DNA of 64,000 nucleotides, taken from positions 156,435-220,434 of the forward strand of contig NZ_WIAD01000003.1 of the NCBI RefSeq assembly GCF_009618275.1. The letters are read 5' to 3'. The DNA is from Roseimaritima sediminicola (GTDB lineage Bacteria; Planctomycetota; Planctomycetia; Pirellulales; Pirellulaceae). A program made the position numbers and the translations under genes. The notes under the pieces are model-generated. The model saw only the letters and a program-made list of their open reading frames with translations, did no database searches and was not told where the DNA came from. Below, one piece after another: positions 52,450-61,734 of this stretch; positions within the stretch are counted from its first letter, which is position 1, and each line of letters starts with the position of its first letter.

Positions 52450-53186
52450 CGCAGCAACACCGTATTCATCAGGTCATCGACGATGATCGGACGCGGCGCG
52501 ACGAAGACCTCGCCGGCGCGCACTCCCGCGGCCTGGCCGGAGATCAGGGCGGCCGCACGAACCCGTTCTTCGGTCAGCGGCCGGTGGGCGAACTGTGATT
52601 CGTAACAGGCGATCGCTTCGATCTTCTGTTCCAGAGTGTCGCTGATATCGACCGTGATATGCGAAGCATGCCCGGGCAGCACGTCCGGTTCGTGGGCAAA
52701 GCGAAAGTACAGGTGTCGGCTGATCGAATGCACCGGCAGGTTTTCGAAGTAGTCGTCCCACTTGGTCAAGCGGCTGTAAAAGATCGCCGCGTCGGTGATC
52801 TGCATCGCTTGCCAGTGATCCGGCGAAGCCATGGGCGTTTTTTCACCGAACCCCAACACCAAGGAGGGACGAAAGCGACGAAACTCGCGAGCCAGCGCCA
52901 CGCGAGCCTCCAGCCCATCGAACAGACGGCGATTGGGCAAGCATAGATTAATGCGTTTGTGGATCCCCAGCGCATCGGCCGCATCGCCGGCTTCGCGCAA
53001 CCGTTGGTCGGGTCCGGAGGAATTGGGCGTGGGTTCGCCATCGGTCAAATCGACGATGCCGACGCGATAGCCCTGCGCGGCCAACTTGGCCAACGTCCCG
53101 CCGCACGCGATTTCGGCATCGTCGGGATGCGCCCCCACGGCGATCACATCCAGCGGTTCATCCTCGTACTCAAACGCTTCAGACAA
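52446..53186 (-). CDS. bshB1: LmbE-like (PIG-L) deacetylase, BshB1 type
   Basis: A 246-residue zinc-dependent deacetylase. The start is a TTG at 53186 with AAGGGG six bases before it, inside the end of rdgB (8-base overlap). The metal-binding motif is [15 protein letters not shown] near the N-terminus, with the second part around [17 protein letters not shown] and the third histidine in [13 protein letters not shown]. These segments agree with BshB1, which removes the acetyl group from GlcNAc-malate in bacillithiol synthesis. The other bacillithiol genes (bshA, bshC) are not in the window, so the pathway is inferred from this one enzyme. A longer in-frame start at 53315 has no support. Confidence 0.85.
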   Translation of the reverse strand: MSEAFEYEDEPLDVIAVGAHPDDAEIACGGTLAKLAAQGYRVGIVDLTDGEPTPNSSGPDQRLREAGDAADALGIHKRINLCLPNRRLFDGLEARVALAREFRRFRPSLVLGFGEKTPMASPDHWQAMQITDAAIFYSRLTKWDDYFENLPVHSISRHLYFRFAHEPDVLPGHASHITVDISDTLEQKIEAIACYESQFAHRPLTEERVRAAALISGQAAGVRAGEVFVAPRPIIVDDLMNTVLLR

Positions 53187-53796
53187 CGCGTTCCCCTTGT
53201 TGGACCAGAGCCACGAAGGCAGGCAAGAATTGACGCAGCGCCCGCGCCCGGTGGCTGATCGCCTGTTTGACCATCGGGCCCAATTGACCGAACGAGCGAT
53301 GCAATTCGGGCACAATAAATAAGGGGTCGTAGCCGAAACCGTTGTCGCCGATCTCCTCGCTGCCGATCACACCGTGGCACTCGCCGCGAGCCTCCAGCCG
53401 CACCGTACCGCCGGGGTCCGAAAGACAGATCTGACAGGTGTAATGCGCGCCGCGCCGCGCCGCCGGCACGTCGGCCAATTTTTCCAGCAGCAACGCATTG
53501 TTCCGCTCGTCGGTGGCGTCGGGTCCGGAGAAGCGAGCCGAATACACGCCCGGTGCGCCCTCGAGCGCGTCGACCGACAGCCCGCTGTCTTCGGCCAACA
53601 CCCAGCGTCCCAGATGCCGCGCCTGCTCGACCGCTTTCAGCCTCGCGTTTTCCAAGAACGTCGTGCCCGTCTCTTCCACCGCCAACGCGCCCTCGATCTC
53701 TGCCAGCGAAGTCAGCCGGACCTTGTCCGCCGGCAACAACTCCCGCAGCTCGATCAGTTTCTTTGCGTTGTGGGTTCCCAGTACTAAATCAAACAT
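53179..53796 (-). CDS. rdgB: XTP/dITP diphosphatase (RdgB/HAM1)
   Basis: RdgB hydrolyses dITP, ITP and XTP to monophosphates and so keeps deaminated purines out of DNA. The 205 residues start with the nucleotide-binding [18 protein letters not shown] and contain [15 protein letters not shown], the metal site [20 protein letters not shown], and the base-recognition segment [12 protein letters not shown] followed by SHRARAL. It is the first gene of an operon; the next gene (deacetylase) overlaps its end by eight bases. Confidence 0.95.
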   Translation of the reverse strand: MFDLVLGTHNAKKLIELRELLPADKVRLTSLAEIEGALAVEETGTTFLENARLKAVEQARHLGRWVLAEDSGLSVDALEGAPGVYSARFSGPDATDERNNALLLEKLADVPAARRGAHYTCQICLSDPGGTVRLEARGECHGVIGSEEIGDNGFGYDPLFIVPELHRSFGQLGPMVKQAISHRARALRQFLPAFVALVQQGERVV

Positions 53797-53839
53797 GCGG
53801 CGAATTGTAAGCGTCGGGGCGGATTGATGCTACAAGCCA

Positions 53840-55846
53840 TCACAGTTGTTGCCACCGAGAAATCGCCTGCCAGACATCCTCAATCGGCAGGGCATAGGAC
53901 GTCGTGCGCAAAGCCCGGGCGATGTTGACGCCGATCACCCGGCCGTGCCGGTCGACCAGCGGGCTGCCGCAGTCGTCCGGTGCCAATGGCGTGTCGTGGG
54001 GCAACACATGCGGGATCTCGAAACGTCGGTCGCTGAACGGCCCGCCGCCCCAATTGTCGAAACTGTGACGGTGGCGGCGGTCCCGGCGAAACGCCCCCAG
54101 CACCGCTTCCAGTTGACGCGTTTCGTCCTTCCGCAAGACCTCCAGCGGCAAACGATCGCCGACCCGCTTCTTGGCGATGACCGACACCAGTTCATCGGCC
54201 GAACGGATCGAGCGACCGTCGACCGATTGCACTAGGTCCCCGACCTGCAAACCGGCTCGCTCCGCCCCCGACCGCTCGACGACATCGGTCACTCGCACGC
54301 CATTGGCATGCGGCGTTACCGAGACACCCAGCATGGCGCGGCCGCTCAGCAGGGGTGGCTGACGCATCGCAAAGGAGCGCGGCGTCGAACTGACGAAGCC
54401 AACCACGGGTTGGCCCGCGGCGCTGATCGTCACGACGGGCGATCCCGGCGCCGAGCTCAGCTCGCTGGCGGTATCGGTGTCCGGCTCTGTTCCGGAAACG
54501 GCGGGCGACCGAGGGGCGAGTTCGATCGCCAGTACCGCCAGGTCGCTGTCCTCGTCGCTGTCCAGCCAACTGGCCGGCCGCGGCTGCGGCTCGCCGGGCA
54601 ACTGGACCTGCCACGCTTGTTGCGGGGCCGCCGAACCCAACAGGCTGGCTTTGGTCGCCACATAGGACAGGTGTTCGGAGACCTCCGCGTCGCTCAGCAG
54701 CGTGCCGGCGGCGATGGTCCGCGGACCTTGCCGCAGTTCCACGGTCGCTTGCCGCGCGGCCTGCCTCGCCGCGGCCAAACGGTTCACGTACCGATCGGCT
54801 TGTCGACCGCCGACTGGCGTGGCGGAGTCCCGACTCGGATTCAAATCCGCCACGGCCGGTCGCCGCGCCGCGTAGGACCGGGCAGGCGATCCGAGGGGCG
54901 AACTCTCCGGCAACTCTCCAGGAAACGGCTGCGGTTGGCCGGCCAGATTGTTGCCAAACCCGACTTCCCAGTCCGGACGTTTGGGACGCAGCGCACCGTC
55001 GCTGCCGCGGTGCAGCTCGCGAGCCGAACAGAGGGCATCCCAGTGACGGAAATAGGTGGCCAGCGGGATGTGCAGATTGAAATCGACCTCGTCCTGACAG
55101 CGGCTGGAGATGCCCACCAGATTGCCGGCCAAGTCGAAGACCGGTCCGCCGGAATCCCCGCCCATGATCGGACAATCGCTGATGAAGGCGTCGGGGCGGT
55201 TGCGCAGCAGACAGCCCACGCGGACCGCCGGCGGTTGACCGTGCTGGAAGGATACGGGATAGCCCAGTTTCAGCAGCCACGATTGTTCCGCGGGCGTTTC
55301 GACGCGGCGGATTTCGACCGCCGGCCAGGGCCCCGGTTCGACGATCTGCGCCAGAGCAATGTCCAGATCATCACACACGCCCAGCACTCGAGCTGTGGTG
55401 CGGCGGCCATCGGGGAAGGTAACACGCAGCCGGCGACCGGGACGCTTGGCGACGTGCGCTACCGACAACAGCAGTCCCTCGGAACTGACCACCACTCCGC
55501 TGCCACCGCCAAAGCCGACCGTCGCCGCAGAAACCTGGTCGATCGCTTGCTGGATCTGCGATTCGAACTCCGCCAAACCGTCGGATGCCGCCAAATCGTC
55601 CGCCTCGGCCAAACCGGCGGAGTTTGCCAGGCTGGCGCTACGTTCGTCCGCCACGGCGCTACGTTCGTCCGCCAGGGCGGGGGGCTGCTGGGCATAACAA
55701 GCCGAAGCCCCCGCTCCCCCAGCCAACGCAAGGCCAGCCAACGCAAGGCCAGCCAATGCCAACGCGGCCGCTGGAAACGCGGCGAAAGCAACGCGGCCAA
55801 GCCCGCCAATCCAACCCAATCGGGGTTTCGCCAAAGCATCAGGCAT
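53840..55846 (-). CDS. Exported HtrA-like serine protease with PDZ and a second, degenerate protease domain
   Basis: A 668-residue protein with a long Ala/Leu signal (ALAGLALAGLALAGGAGASA, partly a 15-base repeat). The first trypsin-like domain has all three catalytic residues: His131 (SVAHVAK), Asp162 (DDLDIALAQ) and Ser232 (MGGDSGGPVFD). A basic linker leads to a second, split trypsin-like region with SDLAVLAIELAP and, at the end, APDDCGSPLVDRHGRVIGVN, where the serine position reads Cys; a PDZ domain (GVRVTDVVERSGAERAGLQV) lies between. HtrA proteins handle misfolded envelope proteins. The double layout with one inactive unit is unusual. It is 43 bases upstream of rdgB on the same strand. 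Confidence 0.82.
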   Translation of the reverse strand: MPDALAKPRLGWIGGLGRVAFAAFPAAALALAGLALAGLALAGGAGASACYAQQPPALADERSAVADERSASLANSAGLAEADDLAASDGLAEFESQIQQAIDQVSAATVGFGGGSGVVVSSEGLLLSVAHVAKRPGRRLRVTFPDGRRTTARVLGVCDDLDIALAQIVEPGPWPAVEIRRVETPAEQSWLLKLGYPVSFQHGQPPAVRVGCLLRNRPDAFISDCPIMGGDSGGPVFDLAGNLVGISSRCQDEVDFNLHIPLATYFRHWDALCSARELHRGSDGALRPKRPDWEVGFGNNLAGQPQPFPGELPESSPLGSPARSYAARRPAVADLNPSRDSATPVGGRQADRYVNRLAAARQAARQATVELRQGPRTIAAGTLLSDAEVSEHLSYVATKASLLGSAAPQQAWQVQLPGEPQPRPASWLDSDEDSDLAVLAIELAPRSPAVSGTEPDTDTASELSSAPGSPVVTISAAGQPVVGFVSSTPRSFAMRQPPLLSGRAMLGVSVTPHANGVRVTDVVERSGAERAGLQVGDLVQSVDGRSIRSADELVSVIAKKRVGDRLPLEVLRKDETRQLEAVLGAFRRDRRHRHSFDNWGGGPFSDRRFEIPHVLPHDTPLAPDDCGSPLVDRHGRVIGVNIARALRTTSYALPIEDVWQAISRWQQL

Positions 55847-56047
55847 GAATGCACCTTTCTCCCATTACGACAGTGGGGCATCCTGCAAGGTCCGGAAAGA
55901 CCATCATGGCCTTTCGTCCAGCCGAACTCGGCGGCTGTTCTATCATGGCCGTTCGCCGGGCGAAGGCAAGCTGAATGACGGCGAATCACCCGTCGCGGGC
56001 GGTCCGGCCATGCGGGTCCTGCGGCACCGGCAAACCCTGTGGTCGCC

Positions 56048-58249
56048 TTACCGCAGCGCGGCGCGCATTAATTCGTCTCGTTGCAAAGAGCCGTCGCGGT
56101 TCTTATCGGTGTGACGGAACTGGTAAACCCGAAACGCGGTGGGCACTTCGTCCTCGGAAACGCGGCCGTCACGGTCGGTATCGAACCGCACCAAAAAATC
56201 TTCCGCAAAGGCCTCGGCGCGGCGTCGTTGGGAAGCGACGCCTGGACGCGATCGGTCCGGCGAGCGAGCTGCGGGCTGCGAGGGCGATACGCCCGCCTCT
56301 TCGCCAGGGGTCTGGAGCTGCTGGCGCGGGCGAGCCACCTGCAGAAAGACCACCGACATCTCTTCCCAGGTCTGGTCGCCCCAAGTCACGTACTCGTCAG
56401 GATCCGGATTGTTGGGATTGTCCGCCGAGTTATCAAACACGCTGCGGAAGGCCAGGCGATCGACATCGGCCAGGGGCAGCGGTTCGCTCAGGACGTAGTT
56501 GTGTTGCCAATTGAAATCGTACTGCGGAACGTCCAGCAACAACTGCTGAGAATCGCCCCGCTGGGCCGAGAGCCGAAAGGATTTGCCGCGAACGTGCATG
56601 TGCGGCGCGATGCCCAGCAGAAAACCGTCGCGCGGGTACCATGCGACGGTGCCTTCGACCACGTGATCGGAGACGCGTGGCGGGATCTCGAATTCCTGCT
56701 CGATGCCACCGACGACCAACACTTCATGGGTGACATCTTCTTCGGCAACGAAGTTCACGCCAAAGCTGGTCAGGTCTTCCTGCTCGCTACCGTTGGGGGT
56801 GTAGTGCATTTGCACGATGAACTGGGAACCCGCGCGGACGCGCCGGGCATAGCCCTCGGGTAGAATCGTCGGCTCCTGGCCGGGAACGTAGGCCGCCAGA
56901 AAACCGATCTCCCGCATGTCCGTCCCGTCGGGAGGCCGGACAAAGACGATACAGTGATGCACGACCGCGCGGTTGCCCGGAATCACTTCCGCCGACGACA
57001 ACCACCGATCCTGTTCAAAGCCGGGATCGACCACAAAGTACTGATACTCGACCGTGCCCTCGGCGGGCACCACGAACGGCTTTCTGCTGATGTCGTAGAC
57101 TCGCTCGGGCGGCGTGGGCAATCGCCAGTGGGCAAGCCTGTCCGGCGACGATGGCCTGTCCGGCGACGATGCTTTCTCCGGCAACGACGGCAACTGGCTG
57201 GCGTCGCCAAAGGGTGTGCCAGCTTCCACCCAGCGATGCAGCACCGCGCGATCTTCCGCCGACATGGTCCGCGCATTTTCAAAGGGGACGCCCTTCGCAC
57301 CGGCATGCCAAGGCGGCATGCGACCGTTGTCGACCACCTCCAAGATCATATCCGCCCAGCCGACGACCTCGTCGTAGTCGGTCAACGCGAACGGACCGAT
57401 CTCGCCCTCGCGATGACATTCCACACAGTTTCGCAGCAACACTCGGCTGACCTGATCGGCAAACGTAACATCGCTGGTGGGATCCGGCGTGCGTCGCGGT
57501 GCGATCCGGCATCCCACGGCGGGTCGATGCGCAACCTCGGGCCTCTCGCCAGAGAGCAGTCGCGTTAGGGCCGCGTCCAGATCGTGCGACGTCGGCTCGG
57601 CACGGGAGATCCCCGGTTGGTATTGGTCGTCGATCCGGCCCTGGTAACCCACGCGTCCTGCCGAATCCAGGACAAAGACTTCGGGCGTTCGGGTGGCACC
57701 CAAGAAACGCGTGACGCTTTGATCGGGATCCTTGGCGATAGGAAATTCGATGTTATGCCGCTGGCGGTACCGGCGGATCTCCTCCAGCGAATCCTGTTGG
57801 TTGGGAACAATGCCGACGAAGGCTACCCGATCGGCGTAACGCTCGGCCAACTGTTGCAACCGAGGCCCGTACAACCGCGCCAGGGGACATTCGGTACCGA
57901 GAAAGCAAACCACCTGCAACGACGTCTGTTCGGGAGCGGTCAAGTGCAACGAGCCACCGTCGCTGCGGGGCAGGTCGAAGCGGTACGGCGAGACGGGTTC
58001 GTCGGCTACGGCCGGCACGGTCAATAAAAGTAGAACGCCCAGCAACCCCAGCGAAACGGGCAACCGCAGCGAAACGGGCACCCCCAGCGAATCGGGCAAC
58101 CGCAGCGAAACGGGCAATCGCAGCAGGCGTGGCCACGCCGTGGAGAAACCGCCGAGCCAAGCGGCAGGGGCGCCCGGCGACGAACAACCTCGGCGGGCGT
58201 CGCCGTCGCGGGGTCGTGGGGAGCTCGCGGCAAAAACCGTCCAGAACAA
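56048..58249 (-). CDS. Redoxin - haem c - copper type II monooxygenase-like fusion with EF-hands
   Basis: A 733-residue exported protein. The N-terminus has a short internal repeat (RLPVSLRLPDSLGVPVSLRL) merging into a signal helix ending near AVA82. Residues about 88-235 are a thioredoxin-like redoxin with FLGTECPLARLYGP (Cys115, Cys121). A CxxCH haem site follows (NCVECHREGEIGPFALTDYD, 275-279). Residues about 370-640 resemble the ascorbate-dependent copper monooxygenase fold with the histidines of VVHHCIVFV, FIVQMHYTP and IAPHMHVRGKSF. The C-terminus has two EF-hand loops (DTDRDGRVSEDE, DKNRDGSLQRDE). This combination occurs in planctomycetes; the substrate is unknown. The start is a TTG at 58249; an internal start closer to the signal is possible. 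Confidence 0.82.
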   Translation of the reverse strand: MFWTVFAASSPRPRDGDARRGCSSPGAPAAWLGGFSTAWPRLLRLPVSLRLPDSLGVPVSLRLPVSLGLLGVLLLLTVPAVADEPVSPYRFDLPRSDGGSLHLTAPEQTSLQVVCFLGTECPLARLYGPRLQQLAERYADRVAFVGIVPNQQDSLEEIRRYRQRHNIEFPIAKDPDQSVTRFLGATRTPEVFVLDSAGRVGYQGRIDDQYQPGISRAEPTSHDLDAALTRLLSGERPEVAHRPAVGCRIAPRRTPDPTSDVTFADQVSRVLLRNCVECHREGEIGPFALTDYDEVVGWADMILEVVDNGRMPPWHAGAKGVPFENARTMSAEDRAVLHRWVEAGTPFGDASQLPSLPEKASSPDRPSSPDRLAHWRLPTPPERVYDISRKPFVVPAEGTVEYQYFVVDPGFEQDRWLSSAEVIPGNRAVVHHCIVFVRPPDGTDMREIGFLAAYVPGQEPTILPEGYARRVRAGSQFIVQMHYTPNGSEQEDLTSFGVNFVAEEDVTHEVLVVGGIEQEFEIPPRVSDHVVEGTVAWYPRDGFLLGIAPHMHVRGKSFRLSAQRGDSQQLLLDVPQYDFNWQHNYVLSEPLPLADVDRLAFRSVFDNSADNPNNPDPDEYVTWGDQTWEEMSVVFLQVARPRQQLQTPGEEAGVSPSQPAARSPDRSRPGVASQRRRAEAFAEDFLVRFDTDRDGRVSEDEVPTAFRVYQFRHTDKNRDGSLQRDELMRAALR

Positions 58250-58501
58250 TGCCTATCGCCTCCGCACCTAGAAGGGAACTGGAATGAATCGAAGCTGCCC
58301 TTTTAATTGTGGCAGGGATTCGAGAGCCTAGCCAGCCCTACGAAGGGCAGGGGGAATTGCTATAATCCGCCCCGTTCTCCGCCGCTAGCCACCGTTCCTC
58401 GAACGAGATCAGTTGCCCCGAAAGGCCGACTGCTACGCTCCGTGCTCCCCAATCTGCTTTCCCACACGATGCTAGCCATCGACCCGGTCCAGGACGCCGC
58501 G

Positions 58502-59509
58502 ATGAGCGACTGGGTGACGAAGCGAACCTTCGTGTTGCTTGCCGTCGTCCTGGCCGCACTGAGCATCGCTTCGCTGGTGGCATTCCTGCTGACCCGCCGC
58601 GAGAACGTCTCGATCGAATCGGCGGTGGTCCGACGCTTTACCAGTCGCCTGCGGATTTGGTGGATCATGTGCGCGATCCTGATCTGCGGCTTTCTGCTGC
58701 ACCGGATCGGGACGATCGTGTTGTTCGGTTTGGTTTCGTTTTGGGCGTTGCGTGAATTCATCACCATGACGCCGACCCGACGCGGGGATCATCGCGCGCT
58801 CTTTTGGGTGTTCTTTTTCTTTACGCCCCTGCAGTACGTATTGATCATCCTGAATCATCTGTCGCCGTCCTGGCTGACAGGCGGCCGGCCCATCGATTTT
58901 TATGGGCTGTACAGCATCATGATTCCGGTCTACGGCAGCCTGTTCATTCCGGCCCGGATCGCGCTCGGTGGCGACTTCAAGCGGTTTCTCGAACGCAGTG
59001 CCAAGATCCAGGCCGGACTGCTGATCTGCGTCTACTCGCTGAGCTATGCACCGGCGCTGTTGGACCTTTCGTTGCAACATGCCGATGGCCGGCCCTGGAA
59101 TGGCAGCAATGTCACGTTGCTGTTTTTCTTTCTGTTGATCGCCCAGCTTTCCGCCGTGCTGCAGCGAGCCTGGACCCGCCTGATCGGCAACCATCCGGTG
59201 GCCCGCGACATCAATGCCGGACGGACCTGGGAAGGCGTCGTCGGTTCGGTGCTCAGCACGGGTATGATCGCCGCGGCCCTGTTCTGGGCCACGCCGTTTA
59301 CGGTCTGGGAATCGGGAGCCATGGGCATGGTCGTGGCCTGCCTGTCGTTTGCGGGCAAGATGACCATGAGCGCGATCAAACGCGACCGAGGCGTCAACGA
59401 TACGGGCACGCTGGTACAGGGACACGCCGGACTGCTGGATCAAATCGACGATATCTGTTTTGCCGCGCCGGTCTTCTACCACCTGACTCGCTTCTTCTAC
59501 TCTGGATAA
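58502..59509 (+). CDS. cdsA: Phosphatidate cytidylyltransferase
   Basis: CdsA makes CDP-diacylglycerol from phosphatidate and CTP, the branch point of phospholipid synthesis. The 335-residue protein has eight or so membrane helices and the family signature near the C-terminus in variant form: MSAIKRDRGVNDTGTLVQGH then GLLDQIDDICFAAPVFYH (usual form KRxxxxKDxxxxxPGHGGxxDRxDS). The proline before GH and the DR pair are altered, and the protein is larger than E. coli CdsA, as in other members of the long CdsA branch. ATG at 58502 (MSDWVTKRT) is favoured by AGGAC upstream; ATG at 58469 is an alternative. tatD follows after nine bases. Confidence 0.85.
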   Translation: MSDWVTKRTFVLLAVVLAALSIASLVAFLLTRRENVSIESAVVRRFTSRLRIWWIMCAILICGFLLHRIGTIVLFGLVSFWALREFITMTPTRRGDHRALFWVFFFFTPLQYVLIILNHLSPSWLTGGRPIDFYGLYSIMIPVYGSLFIPARIALGGDFKRFLERSAKIQAGLLICVYSLSYAPALLDLSLQHADGRPWNGSNVTLLFFFLLIAQLSAVLQRAWTRLIGNHPVARDINAGRTWEGVVGSVLSTGMIAAALFWATPFTVWESGAMGMVVACLSFAGKMTMSAIKRDRGVNDTGTLVQGHAGLLDQIDDICFAAPVFYHLTRFFYSG

Positions 59510-59518
59510 GCCTCGCCG

Positions 59519-60295
59519 ATGCTGTTCGATACCCACGCGCACTTGGACGACACCCAGTTCGACGATTCTCGAGCCGACGTTATTTCGCGAGCCAAGCTGG
59601 CGGGCGTGGTAGGCATCGTCGCCGTGGGCACCACGGCTGTATCGAGCCAGCGATGTTGCCAGCTGGCCGCCGAGTACCCGGATTACGTCTATGCCGCGGT
59701 GGGCATCCAACCGAATTATGTGGGTGAAGCGGAAGAGGACGATTGGAAACAGATCGAACAGCTGATCGGATCGCCCGGCGTGCGGGCTGTGGGCGAAACC
59801 GGGCTGGACGATTACTGGAAAGACAGTCCGATGGAGCTGCAGGTCGATTACTTTCTCCGCCACGTCGACTTGGCTCACCGCCACGGCTTGCCGTTTATCG
59901 TTCACATGCGGGAAAGCTGTCCGCAGATCATCGAGGTGCTGCAGCCTCTGGCCCGGCAGCGAACGTTGTGCGGCGTCATGCATTCCTATACGGGCGATTG
60001 GCCGCAAGCCAAACAGTTGCTGGACTTCGGCCTGCACATCAGCTTTGCCGGCATGGTCACGTTCAAGAAATCGGCGGACCTTCGCGAGGTGGCGCGTCAG
60101 GTGCCCGAGGATCGCCTGTTGATCGAAACCGATTCTCCCTACCTCAGCCCCGAACCGCTCCGCGGCCGCCGGCCCAACGAACCGGCCCGCGTCGCCCATA
60201 CGCTCGAATGCTTGGCCGAGACCCGGGGCGTCAGCGCGGACCACCTGGCCCATGTCACTACGGCCAACGCTCGCCGCCTGCTCTCGCTGGGCTAG
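59519..60295 (+). CDS. TatD family metal-dependent hydrolase
   Basis: A 258-residue TIM-barrel hydrolase of the TatD family, which has DNase and possibly D-aminoacyl-tRNA-related activities. Metal ligands appear in FDTHAHLDD (HxH), GETGLDDYW (bridging Glu), PFIVHMRES, MHSYTGDW and ETDSPYLSPEP. The length and layout are normal. It begins nine bases after cdsA on the same strand, so both are probably on one transcript, although the functions are unrelated. The YcfH branch is likely but not proven. Confidence 0.93.
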   Translation: MLFDTHAHLDDTQFDDSRADVISRAKLAGVVGIVAVGTTAVSSQRCCQLAAEYPDYVYAAVGIQPNYVGEAEEDDWKQIEQLIGSPGVRAVGETGLDDYWKDSPMELQVDYFLRHVDLAHRHGLPFIVHMRESCPQIIEVLQPLARQRTLCGVMHSYTGDWPQAKQLLDFGLHISFAGMVTFKKSADLREVARQVPEDRLLIETDSPYLSPEPLRGRRPNEPARVAHTLECLAETRGVSADHLAHVTTANARRLLSLG

Positions 60296-60450
60296 CCTAG
60301 CCCCCCGGCGCTGACGCGGCCCCGCCCGGATTTCGCATTCCCGAAACGGATTAGTGCTATTTGAAAAAGTTTCGTTCCCTTTGGGGGGCCACTGCGCTAC
60401 AATGGAACTAAACGAGATGATTCGTACAGCGTTCTGCGAAGGGACAAGCG

Positions 60451-60723
60451 ATGTCAACCGACTGGTTCTTTTTGAAAAAGGGGTGGCTGGGCAAGTCGCG
60501 TGCGGTCGGGCCACTGAACGAGCCGGACTTGTTGCTTCGCATCGACCGCGGGGAAATCGCCCCGGAAACGCTGCTGCAGAGCGAGAGCAAAACCCGCGGC
60601 CGCTGGATCCCCATGAACCGTGTCGGCCCGGCGTTTAAACACTGGCGAAAGTTGCACCCCGAATCGAAAGCGGCCGAGACGCCGGCCGAACGAAGCCGAG
60701 GAACGTCCGGCCGTCGCGCGTAA
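60451..60723 (+). CDS. Small GYF_2 (DUF4339) domain protein
   Basis: A 90-residue cytoplasmic protein with GAAGGGA before the ATG at 60451. The pattern DWFFLKKGWLGKSRAVGPLN, LLLRIDRGEIAPETLLQS and RGRWIPMNRVG matches the GYF_2 domain, a small fold that binds proline-rich peptides: W at the start, GP in the first turn, an I-RG-I-TL helix and a final W. The C-terminal 25 residues are basic and disordered. It may be a free adaptor; in other proteins this domain is fused to membrane segments. Confidence 0.8.
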   Translation: MSTDWFFLKKGWLGKSRAVGPLNEPDLLLRIDRGEIAPETLLQSESKTRGRWIPMNRVGPAFKHWRKLHPESKAAETPAERSRGTSGRRA

Positions 60724-60793
60724 AAAATCCGCGGCATCGTCTCTAACATGGCAGCGGAGTTGAGCTTGTCTGATTCTAACGGATGCTATGTAT

Positions 60794-60936
60794 GGGAACG
60801 AAAGTTCCTAAATCGCGGAGCGATTGATTGTGGTAGCCCCAAAGCGCGAGCCCGGGGAAACGTAAACACCACGAACAAAAGCCCTGGAAGGGCGACGGGA
60901 AGTCTGGCCCCGGAATTCGTGCCGTCCCTCTGGGAC
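60794..60936. repeat. 143-bp dispersed repeat, inverted copy
   Basis: This runs from GGGAACGAAAGTTCC through AATCGCGGAGCGATTG and CCCTGGAAGGGCGACGGG to CCCTCTGGGAC and is the inverted counterpart of 50750-50893. It fills most of the 373-base gap between the GYF_2 gene and the glycosylase and marks the edge of the AT-richer right-hand cassette. Confidence 0.8.
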
Positions 60937-61096
60937 AAACGGGGTACGCGTGTGACTCGGGCCGGTTTTGCCTGGAAACGCGGAACGGTCGTTAGTTTAG
61001 CGTAGGTCCTCGTACGGGCGGGTTGCCAGATTCTCTCGGTCTCTGGTACGATTTCCAAAAACGTTTGCAGGAAAGGGTTTACGGAGGATTCTGTGG

Positions 61097-61723
61097 GTGG
61101 CGACATCGGCTAGGAAGACGAAAAAGGCGGCTGTTTCCCATTTGCAGTCTTGCGACCCTAAATTGGCGGGTGTTATCGCGCGTGTTGGTCCATGCAAGCT
61201 GCGGATCGAGCGTGATCACTATTGGATGCTTGTGAAATCGATTTTGTCGCAGCAGCTTTCGGCGGCGGCCGCAAGAACGATCCGCAATCGAGTCATCGAT
61301 CTACTTCCGAACGGTTCTCGCGCTGCTAGTGACCTTGATTCGGTCAGAGACGAGGATCTTCGTCTTGCGGGCGTTTCAAACCAGAAGATTGGCTTCGTTC
61401 GATCCCTGACAACTGCGGTCTTGGATGGGCGGCTTTGTTTTTCCGAGATTGAAAAACTCGAAAACGATGCCGTAGTCGATGCTCTGGTAACTATCAAAGG
61501 AATCGGCCCTTGGACCGCAGATATGTTTTTGATCTTCTCCCTTGGAAGACTGGACGTATTCCCATCGGGAGATGCAGGGGTGCGATCGGCGATGCGACGG
61601 ATTTACGAAATTGATTCTGAAGCGAGTTTGGACGTCTATGAAACGGTCGCGAACAAATGGCGACCGTATGCGAGCATAGCTAGTTGGTATTGCTGGCGAG
61701 TTATCGATCAAAAAATCTTTTGA
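61097..61723 (+). CDS. DNA-3-methyladenine glycosylase II family (AlkA-like, HhH-GPD)
   Basis: A 208-residue base-excision repair enzyme of the HhH-GPD superfamily. The first part KLRIERDHYWMLVKSILSQQ is the AlkA-type minor-groove segment, the helix-hairpin-helix is VTIKGIGPWTADMF (132-144), and the catalytic aspartate is Asp159 in FPSGDAGVR. It lacks the iron-sulphur cluster of Nth/MutY and the N-terminal domain of E. coli AlkA, so it belongs to the short AlkA branch. GTG at 61097 has GGAGG about nine bases upstream. Base composition is clearly lower in GC than the genes to the left. The methylase gene begins 11 bases after its stop, so they form an operon. Confidence 0.88.
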   Translation: MATSARKTKKAAVSHLQSCDPKLAGVIARVGPCKLRIERDHYWMLVKSILSQQLSAAAARTIRNRVIDLLPNGSRAASDLDSVRDEDLRLAGVSNQKIGFVRSLTTAVLDGRLCFSEIEKLENDAVVDALVTIKGIGPWTADMFLIFSLGRLDVFPSGDAGVRSAMRRIYEIDSEASLDVYETVANKWRPYASIASWYCWRVIDQKIF

Positions 61724-61734
61724 AGGACTAATAC

